Below, piece after piece: positions 10,601 through 21,700 of a stretch of 64,000 bases of DNA. Each line of letters opens with the position of its first letter. The stretch's first letter is position 1. The translations under genes and the position numbers were made by a program. Source of the stretch: Chania multitudinisentens RB-25 (GTDB lineage Bacteria > Pseudomonadota > Gammaproteobacteria > Enterobacterales > Enterobacteriaceae); assembly GCF_000520015.2 (NCBI RefSeq), contig NZ_CP007044.2, positions 62,001-126,000 on the forward strand, in the 5' to 3' direction. Under the pieces are notes generated by a model. That model saw only the letters and a program-made list of their open reading frames with translations. It made no database searches and had not been told where the DNA came from.

Positions 10601-11393
10601 CCAGGGTGATAATCACGTCAGCAAAGAAATCACGCATGGTTGTATTCGCGTTCAGATAGTGAATAAATTGAACCAATCCACTCGCTGATAAATTTTCAAT
10701 TAATGTACTTCTGACAAATTCTTTTTTCTCTTGAAGATATGCGGGTATATCCGGCATTTTTAATAAGCGACCCAGATTATCCGTATGATAAGAGTTGATA
10801 TCTTTACGATCAAAAAGCGCAAATAAAACAAACTCTGCCGGTTTATCGGTTTCTTGAGCGATGATATCGGCTAATAGTTTGATGTTCCAACCGTTGCGGT
10901 GTTCAAAATGTAATTTTCGATTTTCGCTAAACGTGGTGTAAAACGCATCCCCTAACAGATAAAGCACCCAGGTTGGAAGTTCCGTGGTGTAACGATTAAT
11001 GTTGATATCCTGACAGGCAGCGGCGATAACTTTTGCCAGGCGAACCAACTGTTCACTGCTGAAAGATTCCCCAACTTTGGCATAAAGCTTATGGCGAGCA
11101 TTAATGCCCTGCGTCATTAATGTGTTGAATTTCCCGGTATTGATATTACCGCCATACCACCAGCCCAACGTTCCTGGTGTTTTGAGTAATGTTGCGGCCT
11201 TCGCTGCATCAACCTGGCTCAATGCCAGAAATACATCGGTATTTGAACCATCAATAACATACCGTAATGCTTTTTTGGGTAACGCCTGATCACATTCGGC
11301 GAGGGGAAGCAATACCTCTTGTAGTAATTTTTCGATCATAGATACGTCACTTTTACCGAAGATCGGCACAAGATCGAGGAGTTTTCTTATCAT
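7677..11393 (-). CDS. yehI: Large DUF4132 protein (YehI-like)
   Basis: 1238 aa, close to the size of E. coli YehI. Long helical, HEAT-like repeats fill most of the chain (for example AAEPLLNTLPPASVKQHLTE and EAFGEDISDYLSEKTLLAEA). The C-terminal third, with WLSGDWQEYLFGHPVMRRLI and TLVLEYGARTFSAKL, matches the DUF4132 region that often accompanies WGR/MolR-type proteins. I chose ATG 11391-11393 because AAGGGA lies 6 nt upstream; the in-frame ATG at 11411 has no ribosome binding site. It is the first gene of the yeh-like cluster and likely a scaffold or substrate-recognition partner for the MoxR-vWA pair. No catalytic residues are recognised. The chain has no signal peptide or membrane segment. 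Confidence 0.87.
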   Translation of the reverse strand: MIRKLLDLVPIFGKSDVSMIEKLLQEVLLPLAECDQALPKKALRYVIDGSNTDVFLALSQVDAAKAATLLKTPGTLGWWYGGNINTGKFNTLMTQGINARHKLYAKVGESFSSEQLVRLAKVIAAACQDININRYTTELPTWVLYLLGDAFYTTFSENRKLHFEHRNGWNIKLLADIIAQETDKPAEFVLFALFDRKDINSYHTDNLGRLLKMPDIPAYLQEKKEFVRSTLIENLSASGLVQFIHYLNANTTMRDFFADVIITLATNPQKTVRRAAEPLLNTLPPASVKQHLTEILLKGAPKQRSQAADLFARQGENQDVLQAALKTETSKAVIKSLESALKRFEVVENANSIQETALPAFESLRDTLLPESAKDLLVSNYQEMLENARIRAEKEIEDNKTATHKYQWAQDYYKRLGKFDEQKCRSLIDKLNSSKADFNHEVREVLTYKNRLYNLPDFTLFHALRLLNYNSTLSSYHLNTIPDRLIANIELRQLEEVLGQCQFHEPARKVAGLFLGSYQDGLRFFSKPEQVWPFFIQHPDFIAEALQLMPDQSTQRYQTFELSRAINVLATYPSPPTQFVPRLMELALGENKTHRISAQKLLESLPNIHESAQEALTSSKQEIRITAIDWLMRLKHADSVAHLYTLLKKEKREVVRAALLTALEAFGEDISDYLSEKTLLAEAHAGLKAKPPASLAAWFDFNSLPVFHWQNKQPVDANIIHWWIVLAAKLKAPAGNALLQRYISLLSKESQQKLSELILYRFVAQDTKGPTLDEAMAEAQREAPGRLSAYKNWAKSYPEYYAQYASYTLEQVIENIKSEVLKRYLGSAINDKGLLALVCGIEGHVAVSVLRNYMRDHYPRRAQIEAMIEAVAVNNDPLIIQFLLSLSRRYRTASVQEKARLLVAHIAERNGWSADELADRTIPTAGMDDSGTLVLEYGARTFSAKLDAKQKLVLFNPEGKEIKALPAARKDDDEEQAKEAKKLFSTSKKELKQVIEQQSVRLYEAMCAQREWLSGDWQEYLFGHPVMRRLIEQLVWQELSGGEVINQFRPADDGCLLDLNDDEVTLSPNSTIRLAHAALLSEEDRQAWLAHFKDYKIKFLFAQMVNTLPALDLTQTEIEDRKGWLTDAFTLRGILTKLGYQRGPAEDGGSFSHYYKHFSSLNYYVNIGFSGSFVPEENIPAVLFDLSFEKNQQNYWNRNNSQLQQVPPILLAESYADYLKVADACAGFDPEWEKKTPW

Positions 11394-11618
11394 GACAGTC
11401 CCTTTAATCATGTATAAATAAACAGCATTTTACCATGATGATAGCCACTGAAATAGCGCTATCCGCTTATGGGATTTTTTTCTGCACTTAGGGGAATGCA
11501 CCCGAATACTAACCGGGCGAGGGAAAGAGCATATGTTTCAGGCATTGTTCCGGCTACGTTCTCCCCACTCACCGCCGCCTTGCCAGTGCCTTCACATACC
11601 CATTATTTCGGTTGCGAC

Positions 11619-12607
11619 TTTCTAAGCTGCCTGTACGGCAGTGAACAATCGGATGATCCACCACTGGGTTGGTGTATATTTCTAAGCTACCTGTACGGCA
11701 GTGGACTCATCTTTACTCGCTTTTTCATCTCTTTCTTTTTTCTAAGCGGCCTGTACGGCAGTGAACGTCCATCGCCCTGTCAACAGGGAACCGCGTAGCT
11801 TTCTAAGCTGCCTATACGGCAGTGAACACCGAGTGGTTTTAAGTGCTGCACATCTTTATTTTCTAAGCTGCCTGTACGACAGTGAACCGGAATGCTCTGA
11901 ATTAGTCGGGGCCCCACTTTTTCTAAGCTGCCTGTACGGCAGTGAACATCACCGGAATCGCAAAAAACGCGATTATCTCTTTCTAAGCTGCCTATGCGGC
12001 AGTGAACGTCAAGCTGGCTCGGCTGCGTTGTAGCATCCGTTTCTAAGCTGCCTATGCGGCAGTGAACAGATGGACGCCACCGCGTTGCGCAGCTCCCTGT
12101 TTCTAAGCTGCCTATACGGCAGTGAACAACCAGAAGGAGGGCAGAATTTACGTCCATCATTTCTAAGCTGCCTATACGGCAGTGAACTCGTTATCAGCCA
12201 TTATCTTCCTCGGGAAACTTTTCTAAGCTGCCTATACGGCAGTGAACTGAACAATGAAGTTCAGCCGGTTCATATCGTTTTTCTAAGCTGCCTATACGGC
12301 AGTGAACAGAATTAGCGATATTAAACAAGATGATAGTGATTTCTAAGCTGCCTATACGGCAGTGAACATTTATGCGTTTCTGTGAGGGGTGCCTGCTTAT
12401 TTCTAAGCTGCCTATACGGCAGTGAACATGAATGGCCCGTATTTTTGCGTTAATGCGGTTTTCTAAGCTGCCTATACGGCAGTGAACAGGTTCTGTTGGC
12501 TGCTGCATGGCTTGATTTTTTTCTAAGCTGCCTATACGGCAGTGAACTAATCATTGACCATTTCAATAAACGGTTGGCTTTTCTAAGCTGCCTATACGGC
12601 AGTGAAC
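11619..12607 (-). CRISPR. Type I-F CRISPR array 1 (17 repeats, 16 spacers)
   Basis: Seventeen 28-nt repeats occur at 60-base steps (11619, 11679, 11739, 11800, then every 60 to 12580). Spacers are 32 nt, with one of 33 (11767-11799). On the minus strand the repeat begins GTTCACTGCC and ends GGCAGCTTAGAAA, with a CTGCC/GGCAG stem, the type I-F pattern. The oldest repeats (low coordinates) are degenerate: repeat 2 ends GTGGAC on the plus strand, repeat 3 has GCGGCC and repeat 5 has CGACAG. This places the leader at 12608 onwards and transcription leftwards. Loop bases are mostly GTATA; GTACA and GCATA occur in older repeats. No cas gene is adjacent; the cas genes start near 61.7 kb. Confidence 0.98.
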
Positions 12608-12752
12608 TGTTCAAACATAGCGTTAATCGCGTTAATTATCATTGAGTAACATAACCAATGGCTAAAAAACCCTTTTTCTACCGAGTTCTTTTATCCTTTT
12701 TAAAATCAATACATTACTTATAGGCTAAAAAAGAGGGTCAACAACATCTGGC
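12608..12752 (-). promoter_or_regulatory. CRISPR array 1 leader with IHF site
   Basis: About 145 bases closely resemble the array 2 leader: both share GCGTTAATTATCAT-like, AAAAACCCTTTTTC and GCTAAAAAAGAGGGTCAAC blocks. Bases 12704-12716 (AATCAATACATTA) match the IHF consensus WATCAANNNNTTR exactly, 96 bases from the first repeat. IHF bending of the leader is known to help spacer integration in I-F systems. The crRNA promoter should also be here. Confidence 0.8.
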
Positions 12753-12756
12753 TATT

Positions 12757-12792
12757 GTAATCGCGCCTCATCAAAGATAAAGGCGCGATTAC
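12757..12792 (-). terminator. Hairpin after the NRPS gene
   Basis: A perfect 12-bp stem (GTAATCGCGCCT / AGGCGCGATTAC) with a 12-nt loop starts 8 bases after the NRPS stop codon. There is no strong T run, so termination may be inefficient or processed, but the position and GC-rich stem fit a transcription end. Confidence 0.6.
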
Positions 12793-12799
12793 ACGATCA

Positions 12800-15700
12800 T
12801 CAGCGCAGCGGTTTGATCACCGCCCGAATCTCGGCAACACAATCGATAATATTATGGTGATTACACGCCAGCGGGATAATCTTCAGCCGATCGCAGACCG
12901 CCCCTACCCCATTATCCTCGCTAAGCCACGTTGCTCCGCTGCCAACCAAAGACTGGTAATAAGAGGATATTTGTGTCGCCTTGAATAGCGTGACCTGAGT
13001 ATGCCGCAGGCGGCCAGAAAGCTGCCCCTGACTAATCGCATGTTCTGCGGCTTCCACGGCCAAAGCACGCAGGACGGCCTCTCCATCAATCCCCATCTCT
13101 GCCAGCATCTTTCTGCGCAAATCCGGCATATCCTGATAATTCACCTTGGCCTGATAGAAACTGTCCAACAGATAAAGCTGGATCTGTTGAATACCACGCG
13201 CCTCCAATCTTGCCGCGATCTCCAAAGCGATCACCCCGCCCAAAGACCACCCCAACAGTTGCACCCTGGGCTGATCCAACAACCCTTGCCGCTCCATATT
13301 GGCCAGATAACAGCTCGCCACGGCGGATAAATCGCCCAGTTGCTGCTGGTGATAAAGATTGTAGTTGTCCACCCCAAAGCAGTTGATCTCCCCTTCCAGA
13401 GCCTGAGCAAAATTAAGGTAGGCTTCACACCCCACTATTGCCGGGTGAATCAGCCACAGATTCCCCGCGTCCGGCTGGTAACGGTTAAGGCGCTGAATCG
13501 GCTGATAACTTTCCACCGTCAGCATGCCACGGATGGTCCGGTGCTTAAACAGCTTCACCACCGGCACGCTTTCCGCCAATAAGCCGGACATTTTCTGGCA
13601 CAGTGAAATCGCCAGAATCGAGCTGCCACCGCAGGCAAAAAAATCATCCGTGACCCCGATAGTCTCCTGCTGCAATGCTTCCTGCCACAATGCACACAGT
13701 TGCCGCTCCTGTTCGCTTTCAGGTGCAACATACTCACGTTCAGCATGAGTATATTCCGGTGCAGGCAGCCGTTGACGGTCTATTTTCCCGCTGGCGTTGA
13801 GCGGGAACGCCTCCAGGGGGATAAACGCGGCAGGCACCATATACCCCGGCAAGCACGCTTGCACATGGGCCAGCAAACGTGAGTGATCCAACGCTACCTC
13901 ACTCACGTAATAGGCGATTAATCGCTCCTGTTCACCAGTTGATTTCACCACCAGGCACTGTTTGATCGCGCCAAAATCCATCAAGGTGCTTTCGATTTCC
14001 CCCAACTCAACCCGGTAGCCATTGATTTTAACCTGACTATCAATACGGCCACGGAATTCAATATTGCCATCGGCCAGCCAGCGGCCAAGATCGCCAGTAC
14101 GATAGAGCCGCACCCCGGTAACCGGATGCCGAATAAACCGTTCTGAGGTTCGGTCCAGATCGTTGTAATATCCTGTCGATAGCCCGACGCCACCAATGTA
14201 CAATTCCCCAACAATGCCTGCAGGCACCGGACTCAACTGTTCATCCAGAATATAAAAATGCTGATTAGTGAGTGCACTGCCATAAGGAATGCTTTGCTGG
14301 AACGTGGCCCCTTTCTCAACTTCATACACAATAGACCAGATTGCCACCTCCGTAGCACCGCCCGCACTGAGGAAGCGGCAGTCAGGTGCCCAACAATGGC
14401 AGCGCTGCGGCAGGTTAACCGGGATCCAATCACCACTCAGCATCACTCGGCCTAACCAATGATTCGGTTGGATTTTTTCCCGTTCGACATATTGCATCAG
14501 CAATTCAAATAATGCCGGGGCAGACTGCCACAGCGTCACCCGATGCTCAAGCATCAGCTGGCACCAAGCATCCGGCTGATAGCGCTGTTTTTCACTGGGG
14601 ATCACCAAACGCCCCCCTACCGATAACAAACCAAAAATATCATAGACGGACAGGTCAAAACTCAGCGCACTGATGGCTAAAGCGGCATCACCCGGGCCAA
14701 CGTTCAGGCGTTGATTGATATCAACCAGGGTGTTATTGGCTGCCATGTGCTGAATCGCCACCCCTTTCGGCACGCCTGTCGAGCCGGATGTGAAGATCAC
14801 ATAAGCCAACTGCTCAGGCATTATCGGCTCCGGTGGCAACAGCTTACCGGGATAAGGCAGGCCACGAGCCCGCCCGGCCTCATCAAGGCAAATGGTTGTG
14901 AATGTATTGTGCAGCCAGGGGTGATCGGTTAACACCAGGCGGCAACCGGCTTGCTGTATGACGCCCAACCGCCGGTTTTCCGGCCAGGAAGCATCCATTG
15001 GCAGGTAAGCGCAGCCCGCCATTAACACCGCCAGCACCGCAACAATCTGCGCCCGCCCCTTATCCAACACCACCGCAATTAATGCCGAGCTATCAACATT
15101 GCCCTGCCGGATCTGGTTAGAGAGCACCAGCGCCTGTTGATACAACTGGCCGTAGGTATAACGCCCCTGCGCGTCAATCAGCGCAATATCATAGGGGTGC
15201 TCTTGCGCCCACTGCATAAAACCATCATGAATAGCCCTGGCATATTCGGCAGATGGCCGCGTTTCAACCACCGGTTGCAGCAGCTTGCACTGCTCAGCAG
15301 CGCTCAGCAGGCTCAGATCGGCGACGTTTACCGCTGGTGTTTGCACCATGGTGCGCAAGAGTTGCTGGAAATGCTGAATAAAACCGTTGATCGTCTCTGG
15401 TGAAAATAGCGCACAGGCGTAGTTGAGATTGGCGGCCAACCGTGGTTGCCCGTCTTCGATCATCAGGCCAAGATCGAATTTCGCCACCTGGTAACAATGG
15501 CTAAGATCAAGCGGAGTAAACAACGGTTTTTCCTGCTGCCCCCCAATCGCCTGCTCAACGCTGAATACCACCTGGAACAGCGGTTGCCTGGACAGATCGC
15601 GCTCAACGTTCAGGCTTTCAACCAAGGTTTCCAGCGGCATATCCTGATATGCCTGGCAGGCGACGGTATTGGCAAACACCTGCCGAATCATCTCATCAAC

Positions 15701-18700
15701 GCGTATTTCCGGCTGGATCACATTACGCAGCGCCAGCGTGTTCACAAACAGGCCAATCAAGGGTTCAACCTGCGCATGCGGGCGGTTGGCTACCGGCGCG
15801 CCAATAATAATATCCTGCTGATTGCTGTATTTACCGAGCAACAGGGTAAAAGCGGTTAATAACACCGCATGTAGCGTAACGCCGGTCTCTCTGGCCAGGT
15901 TACGCAGTTGTTCACTCAGTTCAATATCCAGTTGGAACGGAACGGTGGCGCCACGGTGATCAAACTCTTTTGGCCGCGGATAATCGGTGGGCAGCGCCAG
16001 CTGCTGATACCCCTGCATTTTATCCAGCCAGAACCGCTGCCGAACCTGGTGGCGCTCGCTCTCCGGCTGGCAATCCAGCCAACGGGCATAGTCGGCATAT
16101 TGGATCGTCAATTCAGGCACCGCCAATGCAGCATCCCAAGCCAAGAACGCATAGTGCGCCTCCAGCTCCGCCAGCAGGAGGTTAGCCGACCAACCATCAA
16201 AAACAATGTGATGGAAGTTGAGCAAAGAGAAGCGGGTTAACTGGCCGTTAGTTTCCCGGCGTTCAATCAGCAAATGGCGGAGCGGATACTCTTTCCGCAG
16301 ATCAAATGGCCGATGAATAGCGGCAGTCAGCGCGGGCTCCCATTCGCTGGCTTCCAGTCGCAGGCGTTCAACCGGCAGCGGTTTGTGTTGCAGAACAGAC
16401 TGCGTGCTGCCGTCCTCCGCCCGCTGCACCACCGTGCTGCGCAGTAAATGGTGGCGCTTTACCACCGCCTGCAACGCCAACAGATAGGTATCAACCTCGA
16501 TCTCTGCCCCCAGCTCAAACAGCATCGGAACATGGTAGAGATGGCTGCCCTGGATCAGTTCTTCGATAAACCACAAACGCATCTGTGAGGACGAAAGCGG
16601 ATATCTGCTCAGCGATTGTGCGGCGATCGGCCAAGGTGACTGCGCCTCTGCCGGGTGCGCCAGTTGCTGGCAAAGCTGCCGCACGGTCGGGTTAGCGCTG
16701 AACAGCGCAAAGGTGACTTCTCGCGCCAGAACCTGGCTCAGCCGGTTACATAAGGTGATGGCCTGGATCGAATTACCGCCGCTGCTGTAAAAATTATCGT
16801 CAATGCCAACCGATTCACAGCGCAGCACCTCGGCCCACAGCTCGCAGCAAAGCCTTTCCTGTTCACTGCTGGGTGCCACATAGGCCCGCGGGTTAACGCT
16901 AGGTTCTGGCTCTGGCAGCGCACGGCGATCGATTTTCCCACTCACGCTCAGCGGGAAACTCTCTAAGGCAATCAGATCGGCCGGGCGCATATATTCCGGC
17001 AACGTCTGTGCCAACAGGCTATGCAGGTAGGCTTTATCCATCTCTTGGCTGGCGGTGTAGTACAACAAAATCCGCGGGGAACAGGCCGTTACCAGCGCCA
17101 CGCACTGGCTAATCTCCGCTACGCCAGACAACGCACGCTCGATTTCCCCCAGCTCGATGCGGTAACCATTGAGTTTAACCTGAAAATCGACGCGGCCCAG
17201 GAACTCGGTATCCCCGTCTTCCAGCACGCGCCCTAAATCCCCGGTGCGATAAAGGCGCTCCCCGCTAACGGGATGAAAAATAAAGCGTTCACTCGTGCGC
17301 TCAGGATCGTTGAAATAGCCCTGTGCCAACCCCACGCCGCCGATATACAGTTCACCGGCCACGCCCTGCGGCAAGGGTTGCAGTGCGGCATCCAGAACAT
17401 AAAGTGCATGATTCGCCAGCGTTACCCCAAGCGGAATACTTTGGGTAAAGCTTTCCAGGTGCTCAACCTCATACATGGTTGAACAGATTGCAGATTCAGT
17501 GACTCCCCAGCAGTTGAAGAAACGGCATTGTGCAGCCCAGGCATGGCAGCGCTGAGCCAAAGCCGGCGCCACCCAATCCCCACCCAGCATTACCACTCGC
17601 AATGGAGAAACCGCTTCGGCGGCGTATTGCTCAACGTGCTGAAGCAACAGATCAAACAAGGCCGGCGTTGACTGCCAAATCGTTACCTGATGCTGCAATA
17701 CCAGTTGATAACAAACCTGAGGTTGATAGCGCTGTACCTCGGTTGGGATCACTAAACGCCCACCGACTGAAAGTACGCCAAAAATATCATAGACCGACAC
17801 ATCAAAACTCAGGGCGCTGATGGCAAACGCCGCATCTTGCGGGCCAACCTGCAACCGAGCGTTGAGAGCGGTAATGGTGTTCTGGATCGCCGCATGGGAG
17901 ATCGCCACGCCTTTCGGCACCCCGGTAGAGCCGGAGGTGAAGATTACATAGGCTAACGCATCCGGCGCCACGTGCTGTGGCGCTAACAACGCCTGCGGGC
18001 AAGCGATGCCTGCGGCTTTCCCTGTCTCATCCAGCAACAGGGATGTGAACGCCGCGTTTTGCCAGGGTTCATCGCCAAGGACAATCCCTACGCCAGCCTG
18101 CTCAACAATCGCCAAACGGCGTTTTTCCGGCCACGCTTTATCCATGGGCAGATAGGCTTTGCCTGCCATCAACACCGCCAGCACCGCGGTGATTTGCGCC
18201 CGCCCTTTATCCAGCAGAATCGCCACCAACGCCGAATCACGGCCTGCACACTGGCGTATCTGGTTCGACAGCACCAGCGCCGCCTGATACAGCTCACCAT
18301 AGCTGCAATTCCCCAGTGCATCGACAATGGCGATAGCCTGCGGGTGCTGTAACGCATAATCCATAAAATTCTGGTGCAAAGCCAAACCGGGGTTAACCGC
18401 CGGGCTGGCCGCAGGCGCGGGCTGCCTGGCCGGTGCCGTAACCGCCAAGAGGGGTAATTGATGATGCGGAACGCACAGATGAGTGGGCAGATGCGTCAGC
18501 AGAGTCGCCAGCAGGGATAACAACGTGTCGGCTTTTTGCTCGGTCAGATAGGCGCTGGCATACGCCAGTGAAAGCATCAGCCCATCACCTTCGTTATGGG
18601 CCAGCAGATTGAGCGGATAATCCGTTTTCTCGGCGGTAGAACGTATGCTGACCTGCATCTCATGCATATCTACGTTCGGATAGTTTTCAAACACCAGCAA

Positions 18701-21700
18701 CGTGTGGAACAGCGCTGCGCCCCCACGGCTCAATTCCGCCAGAGGTTGATAGCTGTGTTCATCCAGTTCGTTCAGGGAGCACTGAATGGCCTGCAACTGC
18801 TGCAAACAACTGTGGTCGTTATCCCAGCTCACCATCAGCGGCAAAGTATTGATATATAAACCGACGCTTTCCGCAATCCCCTCAATCGGCAAGTTACGGC
18901 CAGACAGCGTGGTGCCAACCAGCGTCACTTCCTGCCGGCTGTAAACATGCAATAACTTATGCCAGGCAAACTGCAACATCACATTCAGCGTCACCCCCTG
19001 ATTCTGGGAAAGCTGCTGCAACGATGAAAACACGGCCGCCGGTAACAGGCGTTTGAGCGTGGTTTGCTCGCAATTTACCAGGTTCTTGGGTTCATAAGGC
19101 ACGCTGAGCAGGTATGAGATGTCATTGGCCTGATATTGATCAACCCGGCGCTGTTGCCAATAGGCCCGGCTATTCGCCGCCTGCTCCAGATAATAGCGTT
19201 GTACTTGCAGATAGGTGGTTTCCTGCCGGACGTCTGGCCGCTGCCCCGCCAGCAATTTCAGGTAGGTCTGGTGTACATAGTCCAGCAACAACTGGCCGCT
19301 CCAACCGTCGGTGATGCTGTGATGTACGGTATACACCAGGCAAGAATGTTGCGCGCTAATCCGCACCAGCCGCAGGCGGAACAAGCCAGGCTGCTGCAAA
19401 TCAAACGCCTGGGCACGCTGCTGGCTGCACAATTGGCTCAGGGAAGCCTGCCAATCCTGCTGTGGCTGATAGTCCAGGTATTGCCAATCAAGCGCTATCT
19501 CAGTGCAAATCACCTGTAGCGGCTGCCACTGCCAGTTGAAGCAGGTGCGCAGAATCGGGTAACGCGCCACCGCTATTTCCCACGCCTGCCGGTAGCACAC
19601 CGGATTGAGCGCGGTAAAGTAATCCAGCACCATTTGCACGCGATAGCTGGGGTCGTCCGGTTGGCTGACATAATGATAAATAAACCCCTGTTGCAGGCTA
19701 TTACAGGGGAAGATCGCCTGTGGCGCATAACGCTGTTGCAGCGCCTGTTGCAGGGTAGCAGGCAGTTCATTGCCGCTTGCCAGCGCACCCTGTTCAAGCA
19801 ACAGCTGCACTTCATGCAGCCATTGCCGGGCAATGTCCGCCAATGCCGTTGCCGCCAGCATCCCATCCAGGCGGAAAGCCAGTTGATCGTCGGCAACCCA
19901 GCAGTTGAGGATCAGCAGATCACGGCTGGTATTGGCCGGGTGGCTGTTTTGCCCAGCGAACTCGGCAGACAGTTGCCAGTCTGCCTCACGATCGGCAAAT
20001 TGCCCCAGATAGTTAAATACCACCCCTGGGTAACGCAGTTCCAGGCGATGTGCGGTTGCGGTTTCCCGCCCACGGAGCACACCATAACCGATGCCCTGAT
20101 TGGGCACCGCCTCCAGCGCGCAGTGAACCTGTGCAATATCGGCCTGCGGATTCTCCGCCAGGTTAAAGTTCACCGGGTACAACGCGGTAAACCAGCCGAG
20201 GGTGCGCCCAACGTCCAGTTGGCCGCCGGGTAAATCACGGCCATGGCCCTCTAACATCAGCGTATGGCTGCCCGTATGGCTGTAATGCCGCAAGGTGCGC
20301 AACAGCGCGGCCAACAGCACCTCATTCACCGGTGCGCTCATCTGCACCAGCCGTTCAGTGGCTTCGGGGGCCAGTTGGCCATAATGCAGGTTCAGTTCAT
20401 CACTCAATGCGAAAGCGGCACGATAATCCCGCTGTTGTTCGCATTGCCGCCGCCAGTAATCCCTTTCCGCCTCATCGGCCGGGGCATAATCCAGCAGTGC
20501 ATTCACCCATTGCCGATAGCTGGCTGATTTAGGCCCCAATGCTTCGCCAAGGTACAGGCGGCGCAGATCCTCTACCAGAATGCGCCAGGATACCGCATCG
20601 ATAATCAGGTGATGGCAGGCGAAGAAAATACGCGCAGAACCGTCCTGATAGCCATCAACATAGCCAAACTGCCACAGAGGGCCTTGCTGATAATCAAACC
20701 CACTTTGCCACGCACTGAATAGCGCCGCCAATTCCGCCTCGGCCAGCTCGGCCCGGTTGCAGTGCTTGATAGGATGAGGGACAAGTTCTGCCTGATAATA
20801 CTGGCGATAACCCTGCGGCTCTGGCGTAAAACCGGCCCGCAGCATGTCATGGTGATTCACCAGCGCCTCAACCGCCTGTTGCAGGCGGCCCAGATCCAAC
20901 GCTGGCACACGAGTCAGGAACGATTGATTCCAGTAATTTTCCTGCTCAAACGCCTGGTCAAAGAACCATTGCTGGGTCGGCGCCAGAGGAATACCTTGGC
21001 TGAGATTCCCCTGTTCAGCCAGCAGCGTGCCGGGCCAGGCTTCAGCAGCAACATTCTCCAGCAACCCGGCAATAGAGCGATACTGATAAAGATCCTGCGT
21101 GCGGAAGGCCATGCCGACCCGCCGCATCTCGGACACCAACCGGATCGCGGTAATGGAATCCCCGCCAAGGCGCAGGAAATCATCGTTAATGCCGATATCT
21201 TCCAGCCCCATCACCTGCTGCCAGACCGCCTGCAACTGCTTTTCCTGATAGGTGGTAGCAGGGCGATAATCATGGCATATCTGGTTGTAGTCCGGTTCCG
21301 GCAGTGCACGCGTGTCCAGCTTGCCATTGATGGTCAATGGCAACGCTGGCAGCTGCACCAGCGCCGCAGGCACCATATAGTCCGGCAGCAGTTCAGCCAG
21401 TTGGCGTTTTACCTGCTCATCATTCAGCGTTATTTCGGTAACGTAATAAGCAACAATGCGCGGTGTCTCGCGCCCTTGAATCACCACCGCACAGTGGGCT
21501 ACCGAGGTCACCGCCACAAAGGCCTGTTCTATCTCGCCTAGCTCAATCCGATGGCCGCGGATCTTGACCTGAAAGTCGTTACGGCCGACATATTCCAGTT
21601 CGCCACTTGGCAGCCAGCGGACAAGATCGCCGCTGCGGTAAAGCCGCTGATAGTCGGTTTCACCTGCCGCCGCGAAAGGATTGGCAATAAACTTTTCCTG

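Noticed and set aside
11469..12508. Open frames on both strands encoding repeated FLSCLYGSE or VHCRIGSLE peptides
   Set aside because: They are translations of the CRISPR repeats of array 1 and not proteins.
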